A stretch of DNA of 64,000 bases from contig OX439044.1 of NCBI GenBank assembly GCA_949317995.1, positions 23,322,733 to 23,386,732 of the forward strand, written 5' to 3'. Positions 1 to 11,017 of the stretch are shown in pieces. The position numbers and the translations under genes were made by a program. Every line of letters begins with the position of its first letter. Position 1 is the stretch's first letter. The notes beneath the pieces are model-generated. The model ran no database searches and was not told where the DNA came from. It saw only the letters and a program-made list of their open reading frames with translations. This stretch comes from Acholoe squamosa (lineage: Eukaryota > Annelida > Polychaeta > Phyllodocida > Polynoidae).

Positions 1-1075
1 ATGAACTGTGAATAACCTTGTTGATGCAGTAAACTGTAAATGACCTCGATGTTAGAGCAGACCTTGATGTTACACAGACTAAACGACTTTGATGCTGCTG
101 AGTTCTTAATCAAAAATAAGAAGACAGCACAAGACGTCTATCTGAAAAGAAAAAAAAACACTTTATTTCTTTAAATTAACAGCGTTATATCACTTCATAT
201 ATAATCAGTTTCGTGTCATCATCTAATTATCATTATTTTTTCAATATGACTTATATATAATTAATCAGTTTCATGTCATCATATATAAATTAATCAGTTT
301 CATATCTTCATCTTATTATCATTATAAAATCATAATTATCATTATTATAGATCATTATAATAAATCATTATAATAGTAATTATAATGTTTTTTTTTTTCA
401 ATATGATCATTTAATTATAAACTCATTTAGATTAAATTTTAATGTAAAATCTAAATAACAATTCACCTTATCTATAACTAAAATCCAAAGTAGATGAAAT
501 TTACCTTTGCTTTTTACAGTAAAACTTTCTGACTCAAGTTCAGCAAGGTCACTCTCGGATTGAGTTTGGATTAAGTATTAACCTGAAAAATAACATTTCA
601 TAAAATCTTTAATATATAGCTCGAGTTCAGCGAGGTCATTCTTAAATTATCGAGTCAAGTATTAACCTGAAAAAAATATTTTATGAGCTGAAAAAAAATA
701 AAATTTTATGAGAAGTTTAAATCTGAATCTTCTTAAACTTAAAACATTATTATCAGAACTTGGTTTTATATTCAAATAAAAAAAGTATTTTTCTTTTCTT
801 ATATTTAGTAACAAAAATTAGGTTAATAAATTTACCTCTGTGTATGTGGAAAATATCATGGAACAGATAATTAATTATCAATCTCGTACGGGTCAATAAT
901 CTCTGACACGCCTGTATATTTTGCCTTGCTAGTTGTCCTCCTCTATGTTCCTCGTAGTTAGACACAGAGTTTCCTCCACTCATGATACACTAAAACAAAA
1001 AAACATAGGAATTCTTAAAAGTAAACTAAGCTCATTAAAGTTTATTAATTGAACATGGTCTATTTTTTAAATACA
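1..1075. other. AT-rich intergenic DNA
   Basis: AT-rich sequence with short repeated phrases around 180-420 (variants of ATCAGTTTCATGTCATCAT and ATTATCATTATAA). I see no conserved coding frame. A short open stretch on the minus strand at 753-983 has no recognisable motif and is treated as chance. Confidence 0.6.
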
Positions 1076-1079
1076 GCAG

Positions 1080-1725
1080 ATAAAAGCATTCAGTTTTTCA
1101 CTACAGTTTTCGCACAAACACACCAAATTACTATATTTAGTTTGTGACTGTAGTTTTTACTCGAACACATAAAATAATTTATTTTTACTCTAACGCATAA
1201 AAAACTTGAAACTGTAGTTTCTTGAACGCATAAAATTTGAAGTCTGACGTTTTAGTTTCCACTCGAAAGCATTAAGTTAAAAAAGGTCTAACTATTTAAA
1301 TCACCTACCTTACAGTTTTCCTTTTCCTAGGTTCATTATAAGCTGTAGCGTTTTACATGCTACTCTCCTGTTTTGCTTTTCTTTTATCTGAAAAGAAAAT
1401 TGATTCAATGTTAAATATCCACTCGAACACAACTAATTTCAATATTCAGTTTGTTTCTACAGTTTTCACTTGAACGCATCAGTTCAGTTTATTACTCGAA
1501 CGCATCAAACAATTTCCACTCGAACACATCAGACAATTTCCACTCGAACGCTTTAAATTAAACGATCTAACACACCTTCAACAAAAGTAATAAGTTATTA
1601 TCTCAATCTCTATTCGAACGCTACAACCTTCCAGCTCATAACCTTATTTTTCACTTGAACGCGAAACATAAAATTACTGAGTATGTTATCATAGTTTTTT
1701 TCCTCGAACACAATAAGTCATTACG
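1080..1725. repeat. Degenerate CTCGAACGCAT repeat field
   Basis: About a dozen copies of a motif close to CCACTCGAACGCATNAA are spaced irregularly, roughly 20-60 bases apart, in an otherwise AT-rich stretch. Examples lie near 1150, 1250, 1420, 1460, 1495, 1520, 1545, 1615 and 1650. Variants include CGAACACA and TTGAACGC. It looks like an old decayed tandem array or a cluster of binding sites. No coding frame runs through it. Confidence 0.55.
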
Positions 1726-2235
1726 CATGCGTCACTCTGTTATAACAAAATGGCTGACTATACCTTCCGCTTTAAGTAAAACCATCTTTAGCAGCAGTGT
1801 TTTCTCCAAGAAATCATACTTTTAAGCCCTATCTAGACCTTTCTGATTTATTTTATCTTATTCTATGAAAAACATAAAGAATACCATACTTTTGTATATC
1901 AAAAATATATCATAGTTGTAGAGAAATGCATTTTCCTAACGCATATTCCGCAATCGAAAACAAAATACTTCTTACAAAAATTTACCTAGCCTTATGTTTG
2001 TTGGTTAATCCATTAGATGTCTCTTTCTGTTCCTACCGTGTATAATGAAATACTTTTGGTTCCTCTCTACTCCTACCGTGTCTCATCAAATATTTATGGT
2101 TCCACTATGTGTTTCTTTCTGCCTGACGAGGGTTCAAGGGCAGTACCGCTTTATGTGTTGAATTGCACATAAATTTGAAAGACATTCAAAAGAGATCATC
2201 TAAACTTAAGGAAGATTTATTTTCAAATGAAAACT

Positions 2236-2415
2236 CTAGTGAAAGCCGAGAAGAGAATCTCAGGGAAATGAAATACTTATAAGGTGGTATAACGTCCGTC
2301 CCCCTCCTAATCTCGGACCACTATATAGTGGTCCGCAGTAAAAAACAATCAGAATATAAATATGACACACAGGCCCTTTGGTTAAGCGCTGATAGGCTAG
2401 TGAAAGCCGAGAAGA
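2236..2415. repeat. 19-bp direct repeats around the left 140-bp repeat
   Basis: The 19-mer CTAGTGAAAGCCGAGAAGA occurs at 2236-2254 and again at 2397-2415, exactly bracketing the left copy of the 140-bp repeat. This is what a target-site duplication of a small retroposed or transposed unit looks like. The right copy of the repeat (6503-6644) has no such flanks. Confidence 0.7.
2258..2397. repeat. 140-bp direct repeat, left copy
   Basis: It is the same as 6503-6644 in the same orientation, with only scattered differences and small indels (roughly 90% or more by eye). It begins TCTCAGGGAAATGAAATA and ends near AAGCGCTGATAGGC. It contains a perfect 20-bp palindrome, GGACCACTATATAGTGGTCC, which is imperfect in the right copy. 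Related GGACC..GGTCCGAGA sequences recur near 6870 and 13566, so this may be a dispersed small element. The two copies enclose the LINE and the NADAR fragment. Confidence 0.75.
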
Positions 2416-2598
2416 AGTTTTGAAGTTTGAAGTTTCAACACTGTTTATTGGCTTCTCGTAACACTTAGACAAGTCGCCATATGGGATAATTAGTACATTA
2501 ATTATACACAGGTTCATTTGAGTCATAATTGAAGTTCAGGTAGTTTCCATGAAACTATCATATGAAATTTCACTAGTCACATATAAAGTTCATATAAA

Positions 2599-5481
2599 TC
2601 AGACATTGCCCAAGGTATTTAGTACATCTCCTTTTAAACATGCTCTGAAGTTGTTTAGAGTGTCCTTCTGTTGTACATCACTCGTCAGTGTTTCCCAGAG
2701 ACGATTACCTCTATATAATGGACTACCTCTGTATGATTCATAGACCGGCCTGTTCACCTTTATCTTCTTTTTGTCATGTCCTCTTAATAACCTAGGAGGT
2801 ACCAGTATATGATCTATATCTTGTGCATATTTATACATCAGGCATGTCAAGGACTTTCTTCTCCTTATCTCTAGAGTGTCCACCTTACACTGCTGTAGCA
2901 AATCAGCTACATGCATATCCTGGGCATTTCTTACTTTTAAACAAGCCCTAAGGCAGTGATTTTGGATTACATCAATATGATCTACAATGGTCTTAGGTCC
3001 ACTATCTAGAATATAACTGCAATATTCCAAAGTTGGTACAATCATTTGTTTGTAGATACGGAGGGAATTCTCTCTGTCAGTATACTTTACTATATTTCTC
3101 AATTGTTTCAGCTTGGTTGTACCCATCTTGTCTACTTTTTTGCAATGTGATTTAAAAGTTAAACCACTATCTATTAAGACACCGAGGTATGAGAAACTCT
3201 GTACAACAGCTAATTTAGTACCTTGCATGAAAATATCCAAAGGGTTAATACGCTGTCTTGGTGAATGACACCATAATAATTTGGTCTTGTTAACATTAAC
3301 TGTAAGTATATTTGTCTTACACCATTCACTTATTCTGTCAACATCGGACTGTAACAAACTTGTCATTATTTCAACATCAGTCCCATTTACTACCAATGCT
3401 ACATCATCGGCATACAGAAAATATTGACAGTGTTCAATAACTGACACAATAGAATTTAGATACAAGTTAAACATCAATGGTCCCAGAACTGTGCCCTGGG
3501 CTACTCCGCAATCCATAACCTTTGTGTCAGAAAGATTGTTATTAACCCTTGTTGATTGGAGTCTATTACATAGAAAGCTTTCAAACCATTTCAGACACAT
3601 ATCATCACAATTTATATATTTCAATTTCTTTAACATTATATTTAAATTTACAGTATTAAATGCCTTTTTTAAGTCCAAAAACAGGATAACAGAGTGTTCA
3701 TTCCGATTCCTAGCTTCAAACAAATATTGAATTAATCCAAAAGTTGCATCAACAGTAGATTTACCAGGGATGAAACCATATTGGTGTTTACTTATTATAT
3801 TATTTTCTATGATGAAATTCATTACCTGTCTGTGTATACACTTCTCAATAAGTTTTGAGAAAACATTAGTCATAGTGATTGGTCTCCAATTAGATACATC
3901 ACTTAGTAACCCATCCTTGGGTAATGGTACCACATAACCTATTTTCAACAAATCTGGGAATTTAGCCTCAGTAATTGATCTATTTATAAAAGTTTCAAGT
4001 AACTCAGGTTTCATTGAAAGACATTCCTTTACCATATTACAAGGTGTATTTGTAATACAAGAATTCTTACTCCAATCTATGGATTTTAATATGTCAGTAC
4101 ATATATCAATAGTACAATTTCTAAGTGTCATGATGTTCTCACTCTGAGGTACTAAATCAGGATAGGGCTGGATAGTAAATGCCCTGGCAAGGTCACTACC
4201 AATATTGATATAAAAATCGTTTACATAATTTGCAAGTTGACCCATTGGTACTACATTACCATTCTTATCCACTAGGTTCATTGTCGGGGTCACTGCCTTG
4301 CCTTGCCATACCAGCTTTAATATTTTCCAAAAACTTTTTGGGTCCTTTCTATATTTATTGAGCAGTTGTAGCATAATAGTACGCTTCTTATATACCAGGC
4401 GTTGGTTTATAGCCTTTTTTAGTACCTTTACCCGGTCCAACAAATCATTTCTGTAACCAGTGATACAGCGTTTGGCCCTTCTGAACAGTCTTTTTTTTTT
4501 GGAGATCATTCTGCCAACCCTTTCATCAAAGAATATGTCATTCTCTCGTACTTTAGATTTTATTACAGGGTGATATTCATCCAGGTATGACTTAATACAA
4601 TTAACTACTTTTTCATATATATTTACTGGAATTGTATCATTCTCTATGCAGTCTGTCCAGTCTCTACCGGATATGAACCTACAAAAGTGTTCTTTATTTA
4701 GTGACTTCATGTTCCTAGTACTGATAATTTTAACTGGATTTTTGACAAGTTTCACTAATTTTCTAATTAGGTAAACTGGTACATGATCACCACAGATGTC
4801 ATTTAGTAGACCTACCTCCATTACACAGTCACAATTGGTATAATAGTGATCCAGGGTTGACTTCCCATAGGTATGGTAATATGTCTGGGCAGTTCTATAA
4901 TATTTGAGACCAGTATCCTTCAAAAATGTAGACATTCTTCTGAATTTTATACAATTTCGACTGCGACTATTCACATTCATGTCACCCATGATCCATAACT
5001 CTTTCCCTCTACATTCAATATCATTTGCAATTAATCTTAGTTGATCATAGCACTCCAACACTTTACCCTTTGGTGGTCTATATACTACCACAAGCACTTT
5101 CTCTCTATGTCCTGGGTATTTGAGTGATATACATAGTGTTTCAATGTTACGGTTCACTACTGTTAGGTCATTCAATATAGTTATATATGGTACATATACA
5201 TCTCTCACATAGCAGCCTACTCCTCCTCTTTTGCCTCTCCTTCTGTCATTTCTGTAAAGTGACATGTTGTGGATACTAATTTGACTGCTCGGGATTGATG
5301 GTTTCAACCAGGTTTCTGTTATACCTATGACATCAAACCCTACAAACTCCTTTACCACATAGTTGTATTTATCATTTAAACTTTGTGCATTAAACAATAA
5401 AAATTTGAAACCACTGCCATGTACTATATCTCTTGGTTGTTTACCCATTTCTTTCATTACGATAGCTCCACCTATCTCCAT
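2599..5481 (-). CDS. Non-LTR retrotransposon ORF2 (endonuclease + RT)
   Basis: A LINE polyprotein of about 960 residues that nicks target DNA and copies its own RNA by target-primed reverse transcription. The N-terminal third is an apurinic-type endonuclease (EEP fold): FNAQSL near residue 33, ITETWL near 60, MGDMN near 168 and GDHVPV near 234. The reverse transcriptase follows, with FLDLKKAFNTV and the catalytic YADD at about 693-696. A C-terminal region with conserved Cys/His continues to the stop. No RNase H or PHD finger is seen. This domain order and the NAQSL/ETWL motifs are typical of CR1/Jockey-group elements. The frame has no internal stop, so the copy is probably young. The first ATG in frame is at 5481, nine bases inside the open frame. 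An 84-codon ORF in another frame overlaps its start (5441-5695) but shows no domain. Confidence 0.93.
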   Translation of the reverse strand: MEIGGAIVMKEMGKQPRDIVHGSGFKFLLFNAQSLNDKYNYVVKEFVGFDVIGITETWLKPSIPSSQISIHNMSLYRNDRRRGKRGGVGCYVRDVYVPYITILNDLTVVNRNIETLCISLKYPGHREKVLVVVYRPPKGKVLECYDQLRLIANDIECRGKELWIMGDMNVNSRSRNCIKFRRMSTFLKDTGLKYYRTAQTYYHTYGKSTLDHYYTNCDCVMEVGLLNDICGDHVPVYLIRKLVKLVKNPVKIISTRNMKSLNKEHFCRFISGRDWTDCIENDTIPVNIYEKVVNCIKSYLDEYHPVIKSKVRENDIFFDERVGRMISKKKRLFRRAKRCITGYRNDLLDRVKVLKKAINQRLVYKKRTIMLQLLNKYRKDPKSFWKILKLVWQGKAVTPTMNLVDKNGNVVPMGQLANYVNDFYINIGSDLARAFTIQPYPDLVPQSENIMTLRNCTIDICTDILKSIDWSKNSCITNTPCNMVKECLSMKPELLETFINRSITEAKFPDLLKIGYVVPLPKDGLLSDVSNWRPITMTNVFSKLIEKCIHRQVMNFIIENNIISKHQYGFIPGKSTVDATFGLIQYLFEARNRNEHSVILFLDLKKAFNTVNLNIMLKKLKYINCDDMCLKWFESFLCNRLQSTRVNNNLSDTKVMDCGVAQGTVLGPLMFNLYLNSIVSVIEHCQYFLYADDVALVVNGTDVEIMTSLLQSDVDRISEWCKTNILTVNVNKTKLLWCHSPRQRINPLDIFMQGTKLAVVQSFSYLGVLIDSGLTFKSHCKKVDKMGTTKLKQLRNIVKYTDRENSLRIYKQMIVPTLEYCSYILDSGPKTIVDHIDVIQNHCLRACLKVRNAQDMHVADLLQQCKVDTLEIRRRKSLTCLMYKYAQDIDHILVPPRLLRGHDKKKIKVNRPVYESYRGSPLYRGNRLWETLTSDVQQKDTLNNFRACLKGDVLNTLGNV

Positions 5482-5891
5482 TGACTCCAACCAAGTGTAA
5501 TGCTACATCATATTTAATACCAAACATATATACAGGTGCAAGAATAGAGTAAGCACTGAAACTTCCAGGGCCTATTCTGAGAGTATCTGTTGCGGCTGAC
5601 ACTCTATACAGTGTATCCGTAATGTAAGGCTTAGGTGTAACAGAACCTAAATACACCAAACATTGGTACACATAGTGAGACATTGTAACACCCATTCCCC
5701 TTATACATATAGCTTAATACTGTATGTTAGTTGGACAGTTTAAGACCGTCCCAGATTATCAATGATTTTATTTCTGCAATACACACATAATACAGAGTAA
5801 TATACCAAGACCGTTCACTTTATTGTTTGACATCTTCTCAAAATTTTAATTCAACAGTATGTATCTAATATTAAGCATAAAGCAATACAAT

Positions 5892-6040
5892 TCTAGATGG
5901 ACGGTCCTATACCCGTGTTAGTACCGTCCTTTTTTCTCTCTTTATTCTAAATGCCATAGCGCTCCATCCAAAATATACAATTTAGACGGTCCTGAACCCC
6001 TGTTAGTACCTTCCTTTTTTTCTCTCTTTATTCTATATAC
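5892..6040. repeat. Imperfect tandem duplication, about 90 bp
   Basis: Two copies of a block reading roughly GACGGTCCT..ACCCSTGTTAGTACC..TTTTTTCTCTCTTTATTCTA start near 5896 and 5984. It lies in the spacer between the LINE ORF2 and the NADAR ORF. Its function is unknown. Confidence 0.7.
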
Positions 6041-6071
6041 TGACCAAACCGGCCATCGTACTATCATTACA

Positions 6072-6491
6072 TTACATTGCCATAGCATTGTCATTGTCCT
6101 TTTGCTCATCAGCCCTCTGGGAGATTTGACAAGCTTCAACTCTCATGTTGTGTTCATCCTGGATTCTGGATCTCAACTCCTCTAGTAGGGTGCCCAGTGT
6201 ATTCTCCCCAGGATAGTTGTCTTCATCTAGACATGGATCGAGATAGTCAACTCCTGCGCTCCAGTACATGTCTTTGTCACTATGGACCAAGCTCAGTTGG
6301 TTGGTTTTCCTCAGTAATTCCTTAAGCATTTTGTTCTGGACAAACTTCTTACTGAGGCAGAGCTTCATTATTTTCAGTCTCATTTTTCTCCACCTAACTC
6401 CCTTCAGACACAATGCTGCTTCTCTGCGGGCTTCCTTCGCTGTTGCAGCCTTAACTACTCGCTCTGCTGTTTCGAACTCCTCCATTTCCAC
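6072..6491 (-). pseudogene. NADAR-domain protein, 5'-truncated
   Basis: A 139-residue ORF matching the C-terminal two thirds of the NADAR/YbiA fold. The visible signatures in order are: ETAERVVKAATAKEARREA (helix after the expected YQ..KA element), WRKMRLKIMKLCLSKKFVQN (the family's 'W..v...iM..al..KF.qn' block), an aspartate-aromatic-tryptophan turn at DKDMYWSAG, and the closing ENTLGTLLEELR helix (family 'GqN.LGk.LMevR'). NADAR proteins act on ADP-ribose-linked substrates: bacterial members remove ADP-ribose from guanine in DNA, and YbiA-type enzymes act on riboflavin intermediates. The N-terminal part of the fold is missing. Just upstream of the ATG the sequence enters the 140-bp repeat (6503-6644), so the domain was probably cut by that insertion. 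It is co-oriented with the LINE, 0.6 kb upstream, so it is either host gene debris or captured cargo. Confidence 0.72.
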
Positions 6492-6502
6492 ACATCCTAG
6501 AG

Positions 6503-6644
6503 TCTCAGGGAAATGAAATATTTATAAAGTGGTATAATGTCCGTCCCCCTCCTGATCTCGGACCACCATATAGTGATCCGCAGTAAAAAACAATCATAGA
6601 ATATAAATATGATACACAGGCCCTTTGGTTAAGCGCTGATAGGC
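6503..6644. repeat. 140-bp direct repeat, right copy
   Basis: Partner of 2258-2397 in the same orientation. The internal palindrome is degraded here (GGACCACCATATAGTGATCC) and there is a 2-base insertion near 6599. It directly abuts the truncated 5' end of the NADAR ORF. Confidence 0.75.
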
Positions 6645-6649
6645 GACAT

Positions 6650-7300
6650 AAAAAACTGGAGAGCACTATTAAATCATTAGGCACAGATCAGAGCAAAATA
6701 TAGGTAAATACACACGCTAACCAACAGAAAAAAAACTGAATTGGTCAAACCTATAATTCATTCATAAAAGATGAAAATAAAAATTTATAGTTATATTACA
6801 CGATTAGAATCACTAAGATGGTTATAAAGGTGGTTGTGCTACCATGAATTATAATGAGAAATATTTCGGTGGTCCGAGACTTTACGGCTAGGTAAAAAAT
6901 TTGAAAACTACTAGATTATACAGGAACCAGTATAATTAACTTGAACTTCCAGGTTAACTTCGCCAGAAGCTTCTTCTTCGGAATAAAATATTCTAAGACC
7001 TGACGTAGGATTTACAGCTTGAAAAGCGGAAAATCATGTCAAGAAACAAGGATTATTTTCTTTTAGAACCTAAAAGATGTCAAAGTTTCAGCGAAATCCT
7101 CTCATACCGTCAACAAGCTGAACTACTTCGCTGTTATTTAGACATGGAAACTCGAAACGGGTACTTATCTATTTTATCTAAGAAGACTATGACTCACCCT
7201 ACTTTTAGTAAAAGGCTCATTATCAGTCTTTTCTCTTATTCACTCAAGTTAGGTCAAAGAAAGATCTAGGTTATTCTCTAGTTCATCGTCATCTAGCTCT
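6650..7300. other. Upstream region of the membrane-protein gene
   Basis: No repeat or conserved protein was recognised. A 77-codon ORF at 7036-7269 ends just before the signal-peptide ATG at 7309 and is probably 5' UTR or promoter-proximal sequence. A short GGTGGTCCGAGAC phrase near 6870 recalls the 140-bp repeat. Confidence 0.4.
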
Positions 7301-7308
7301 CAGTAAAG

Positions 7309-9154
7309 ATGTGGGCTTATTTGCTAATATTCGTTCTTGTCCCTGCTTGTCTAGGAGTGGGAACAAAAGAAAATTGTTCATGCTCTTTCTTAGAGGATAG
7401 CATTATTTCCTGTCAGAGTCCTAATCTTACATGTTGGATTCAAATGGAACTGACACACAAAACTTTAATCACTTCAGAAATCAGGACACAAAGTAACAAC
7501 CAAACGCAGGAAATACAGTATGGAAGAAACCGATTCCCTTTCTTAGAGCAAGTTTCCTAGAAAGTTGCTCTCTATTCTTGTGAAGCAGGGACATGCAGGT
7601 AATTTAAAAGCATTTATTATCCTATTTTACTGAATAGTAATTCGTCGAAATTTTTGCTCTAACACTCAAAAATAATATTTCTTCACCAAAATACTAATCT
7701 CAGAGCAATTTTCTGTTATCAGAGCTCATGTGTAAAATGTAAATTCCTAATTTTTTTCTCTGCTAGCTAAAAAAATAAATATGTATTCAGCTTTGGCTTT
7801 AGACCATGCTAAAAGTAGTGCTATTGAAATTATGAGATCATAGACTAGAATCTTTAATTCGACGCTGTCCTGGCACCATGCCAAATCTGATACTATAAAA
7901 GAGATCGTAGTACAATTCTGTTATAACACATTGTCTATACCATCAAATGTTTCAAGGATAATTCTGTTATAACACTAATAAAGTTAACGTTCTATTTTAA
8001 CAGGAAAACTCATGTCTACCTTCCAACAGAAGGAAAATATATCCGTCTCACAGAATATCATCTGATGAAAGCAAAATCAACCACAACAAAAACTTCTACT
8101 CTGTCTACTATAATCTATAAGTCTACTACCACCTACAAACCTACTGTCTACAAGCCTACTTCCACCTTCAAGCCTAGTACCTATATCCCTACTTCAATCA
8201 TGTATAGACGCACCATCTATATCCCTGCTTCCACTCCTGCTGCCTATACATCTACTATGATTGAAAAAGAGGCTACTTCAAGGTATTTCTATATTTTTAC
8301 TGATTATTATAACACTTTAATTTGTTTTATATGAACTACGACTTGTACGAAAATGCCAACGACGTCAAAATATTTTCTATATATCTTTTTAAGTCACTGA
8401 AGAGACTTTATAACCTTAAAAATGTCTTAAGAAATCCTGAATCCAAAATCATATAAACGTTGTAATATTTTCTTTAACTCTGTTCTAGTCATTGAAAGGA
8501 CATAATAACCTTATAATTTCAGAAATATCTTAACAAAAAATACATTAATATAATATTACCTTTCTTTTCAGAGAAAAACTTACCTTGATTAAGACGTCTG
8601 AACAGCAAACCACAACTGCTCCTCAAGAAAGAGACTATCAATATGAGAATACTATAACAACGTCTTCACTGTCTGGAGAAGGATTTCATCTGGAAGATCA
8701 TCCCAACACTCCTGCTTCTTATATACCAAACCATGAGGAGCTGTCAACCTTAAGCCCCGCCTTGAAGAGCAGCTCTCCCCTTTCAGCTGTACCAAGAGAG
8801 CACAAACTGACAACGTTAAGCCATGCCTTAAGGAGCAGCTCTTCCCTCTCACATACAGTAACAGATCAGAAAATGTCAACTTCAAGCCCCTCCTTTATGA
8901 ATAGCACAAGAGAGTCTCTTCCAAACGATTCTGTTAACTCTTCAAGGGCATCTTCATCTCTTATTGTGTCTGTATCGTTTGGTGTAATCATTCCTTTACT
9001 TATGATAACAAGCATTGTCATAATATTAAAGGCTCGAAAAAAAAGAAACAGATCTCCTATATATAGACCAACTTCAGGTCAAGCTAGCACAAGCAGAGAA
9101 ATTTTTCGAGTTAATACCTCTATGTTCAAACATACCATAATGTCTTGCATTTAA
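7309..9154 (+). pseudogene. Type I membrane protein gene (Ig-like end, mucin-like stalk, TM), in-frame TAG
   Basis: Three exons join in phase: 7309-7598 (donor GTAATT), 8004-8282 (acceptor TTTTAACAG, donor GTATTT) and 8572-9154 (acceptor CTTTTCAG, stop TAA). The joined frame is 384 codons. It begins with a signal peptide (LLIFVLVPACLG), then a Cys-rich segment ending in ALYSCEAGTC, which resembles the final strand of an Ig-like domain. A long Thr/Ser/Pro-rich stalk follows, with repeats such as YKPT and three copies of a block of about 23 residues around LSTLSPALKSSSPLS. The chain ends with a transmembrane segment (LIVSVSFGVIIPLLMITSIVI), stopped by KARKKRNR, and a short cytoplasmic tail. A TAG at 7558-7560 (codon 84) interrupts exon 1 just before the Ig-like cysteine. 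Either this allele is dead or the locus makes a short secreted product. A cell-surface receptor or adhesion role is inferred only from architecture; no specific family was recognised. Confidence 0.7.
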
Positions 9155-9277
9155 AAGACATTCCCTACTACGTCTTATAATATTTCCTCAAGTTGAAGGG
9201 TATATTAACTGAAAAAACAGCATTAAGATTATAGGTGCTTCTTATATACTCACTTTAATCCAAAAACATTCTCCTGA

Positions 9278-11003
9278 GATCTGCATGTGACATGGAAAAA
9301 TGACATGAGACATGATAATATCCTAAATTTGTCATGTGACACTTAGATTAGTGTCAAAGACATGGGATAATAGTAATTTAACGAGATATGACATGGAAAA
9401 ATGACATGAGACATGATCATATCCTAAATTCGTCATGTGACACTCAGATTAGTGACAAAGACATGGGATAATAGTAATTTAACATGTGACATGGAACCTA
9501 GTGACAAGGACATGGAGAAATATGACATGAGACATGATCATATCCTAAATTCGTCATGTGACACTCAGATTAGTGTCAAAGACATGGTATAATAGTAATT
9601 TAACATGTGACATGGAACCTAGTGTCAAGGATATGGAGAAAAATGACATGAGACATGAGGAAAAAATGTCATGAGACATGATCATATCCTAAATTCGTCA
9701 TGTAACACTCAGATTAGTGTCAAAGACATGGGATAATAGTAATTAAACGAGATATGACATGGAAAAATGACATGAGACATGATCATATCCTAAATTCGTC
9801 ATGTGACACTCAATTTAGTGACAAAGACATGGGAAAATAGTAATTTAACATGTGACATGGAACCTAGTGACAAGGACATGGAGAAATATGACATGAGACA
9901 TGATCATATCCTAAATTCGTCATGTGACACTCAGATTAGTGTCAAAGACATGGGATAATAGTAATTTAACGAGATATGACATGGAAAAATGACATGAGAC
10001 ATGATCATATCCTAAATTCGTCATGTGACACTCAAATTAGTGACAAAGACATGGGATAATAGTAATTTAACATGTGACATGGAACCTAGTGACAAGGACA
10101 TGGAGAAATATGACATGAGACATGATCATATCCTAAATTCGTCATGTGACACTCAGATTAGTGTCAAAGACGTGGGATAATAGTAATTTAACGAGATATG
10201 ACATGGAAAAATGACATGAGACATGATCATATCCTAAATTCGACATGTGACACTCAAATTAGTGACAAAGACATGGGATAATAGTAATTTAACATGTGAC
10301 ATGGAACCTAGTGACAAGGACATGGAGAAATATGACATGAGACATGATCATATCCTAAATTCGTCATGTGACACTCAGATTAGTGACAAAGACATGGGAT
10401 AATAGTAATTTAACATGTGACATGGAACCTAGTGTCAAGGACATGGAGAAAAATGACATGAGACATGATCATATCCTAAATTCGTCATGTGACACTCAGA
10501 TTAGTGTCAAAGACATAGGATAATAGTAATTTAACATGTGACATGGAACCTAGTGTCAAGGACATGGAGAAAAATGACATGAGACATGAGGAAAAAATGT
10601 CATGAGACATGATCATATCCTAAATTCGTTGTGTAACACTCAGATTAGTGTCAAAGACATGGGATAATAGTAATTTAACGAGATATGACATGGAAAAATG
10701 ACATGAGACATGATCATATCCTAAATTCGTCATGTGACACTCAAATTAGTGACAAAGACATGGGATAATAGTAATTTAACATGTGACATGGAACCTAGTG
10801 TCAAGGACATGGAGAAAAATAACATGAGACATGATCATATCCTAAATTCGTCATGTGACACTGAGATTAGTGACAAAGACATGGGATAATAGTAATTTAA
10901 CATGTGACATGGAACCTAGTGACAAGGACATGGAGAAATATGACATGAGACATGATCATATCCTAAATTCGTCATGTGACACTCAGATTAGTGACAAAGA
11001 GAT
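9278..11003. repeat. Higher-order satellite built on CATGTGACAC / GACATGAGACATG
   Basis: Units of about 120-190 bp alternate, each containing GACATGAGACATGATCATA, TCCTAAATTCGTCATGTGAC, CAAAGACATGGGATAATAG and, in some units, a CATGTGACATGGAACCTAG segment. Long and short units alternate, so this is a higher-order array of roughly a dozen copies. Open frames inside it are by-products of the repeat. Confidence 0.95.
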
Positions 11004-11017
11004 AGGAAAAGCTATAT

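Larger units (their letters stand above)
2258..6644 (-). mobile_element. LINE/NADAR unit between 140-bp direct repeats
   Basis: Read on the minus strand, the order is: 140-bp repeat, NADAR-domain ORF (6491-6072), a roughly 580-bp spacer, LINE ORF2 (5481-2599), 3' UTR with an AATAAA signal and an ACTTCAA-type short terminal repeat ending near 2418, and a second 140-bp repeat. The LINE itself is a CR1/Jockey-group non-LTR element by domain order. Such elements normally have no terminal repeats, so the bracketing may be coincidental insertion of a small repeat at both ends. The left copy has its own 19-bp flanks, which favours that view. Whether NADAR belongs to the LINE is undecided. Confidence 0.6.

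Noticed and set aside
2258..2420. Possible hammerhead ribozyme in the 140-bp repeat (CTGATAGGC..GAAAGCC)
   Set aside because: The CUGAUGA and GAAAC core boxes are not met on either strand.
9278..11003. CRISPR-like array
   Set aside because: The units are satellite repeats without unique spacers, in eukaryotic DNA.
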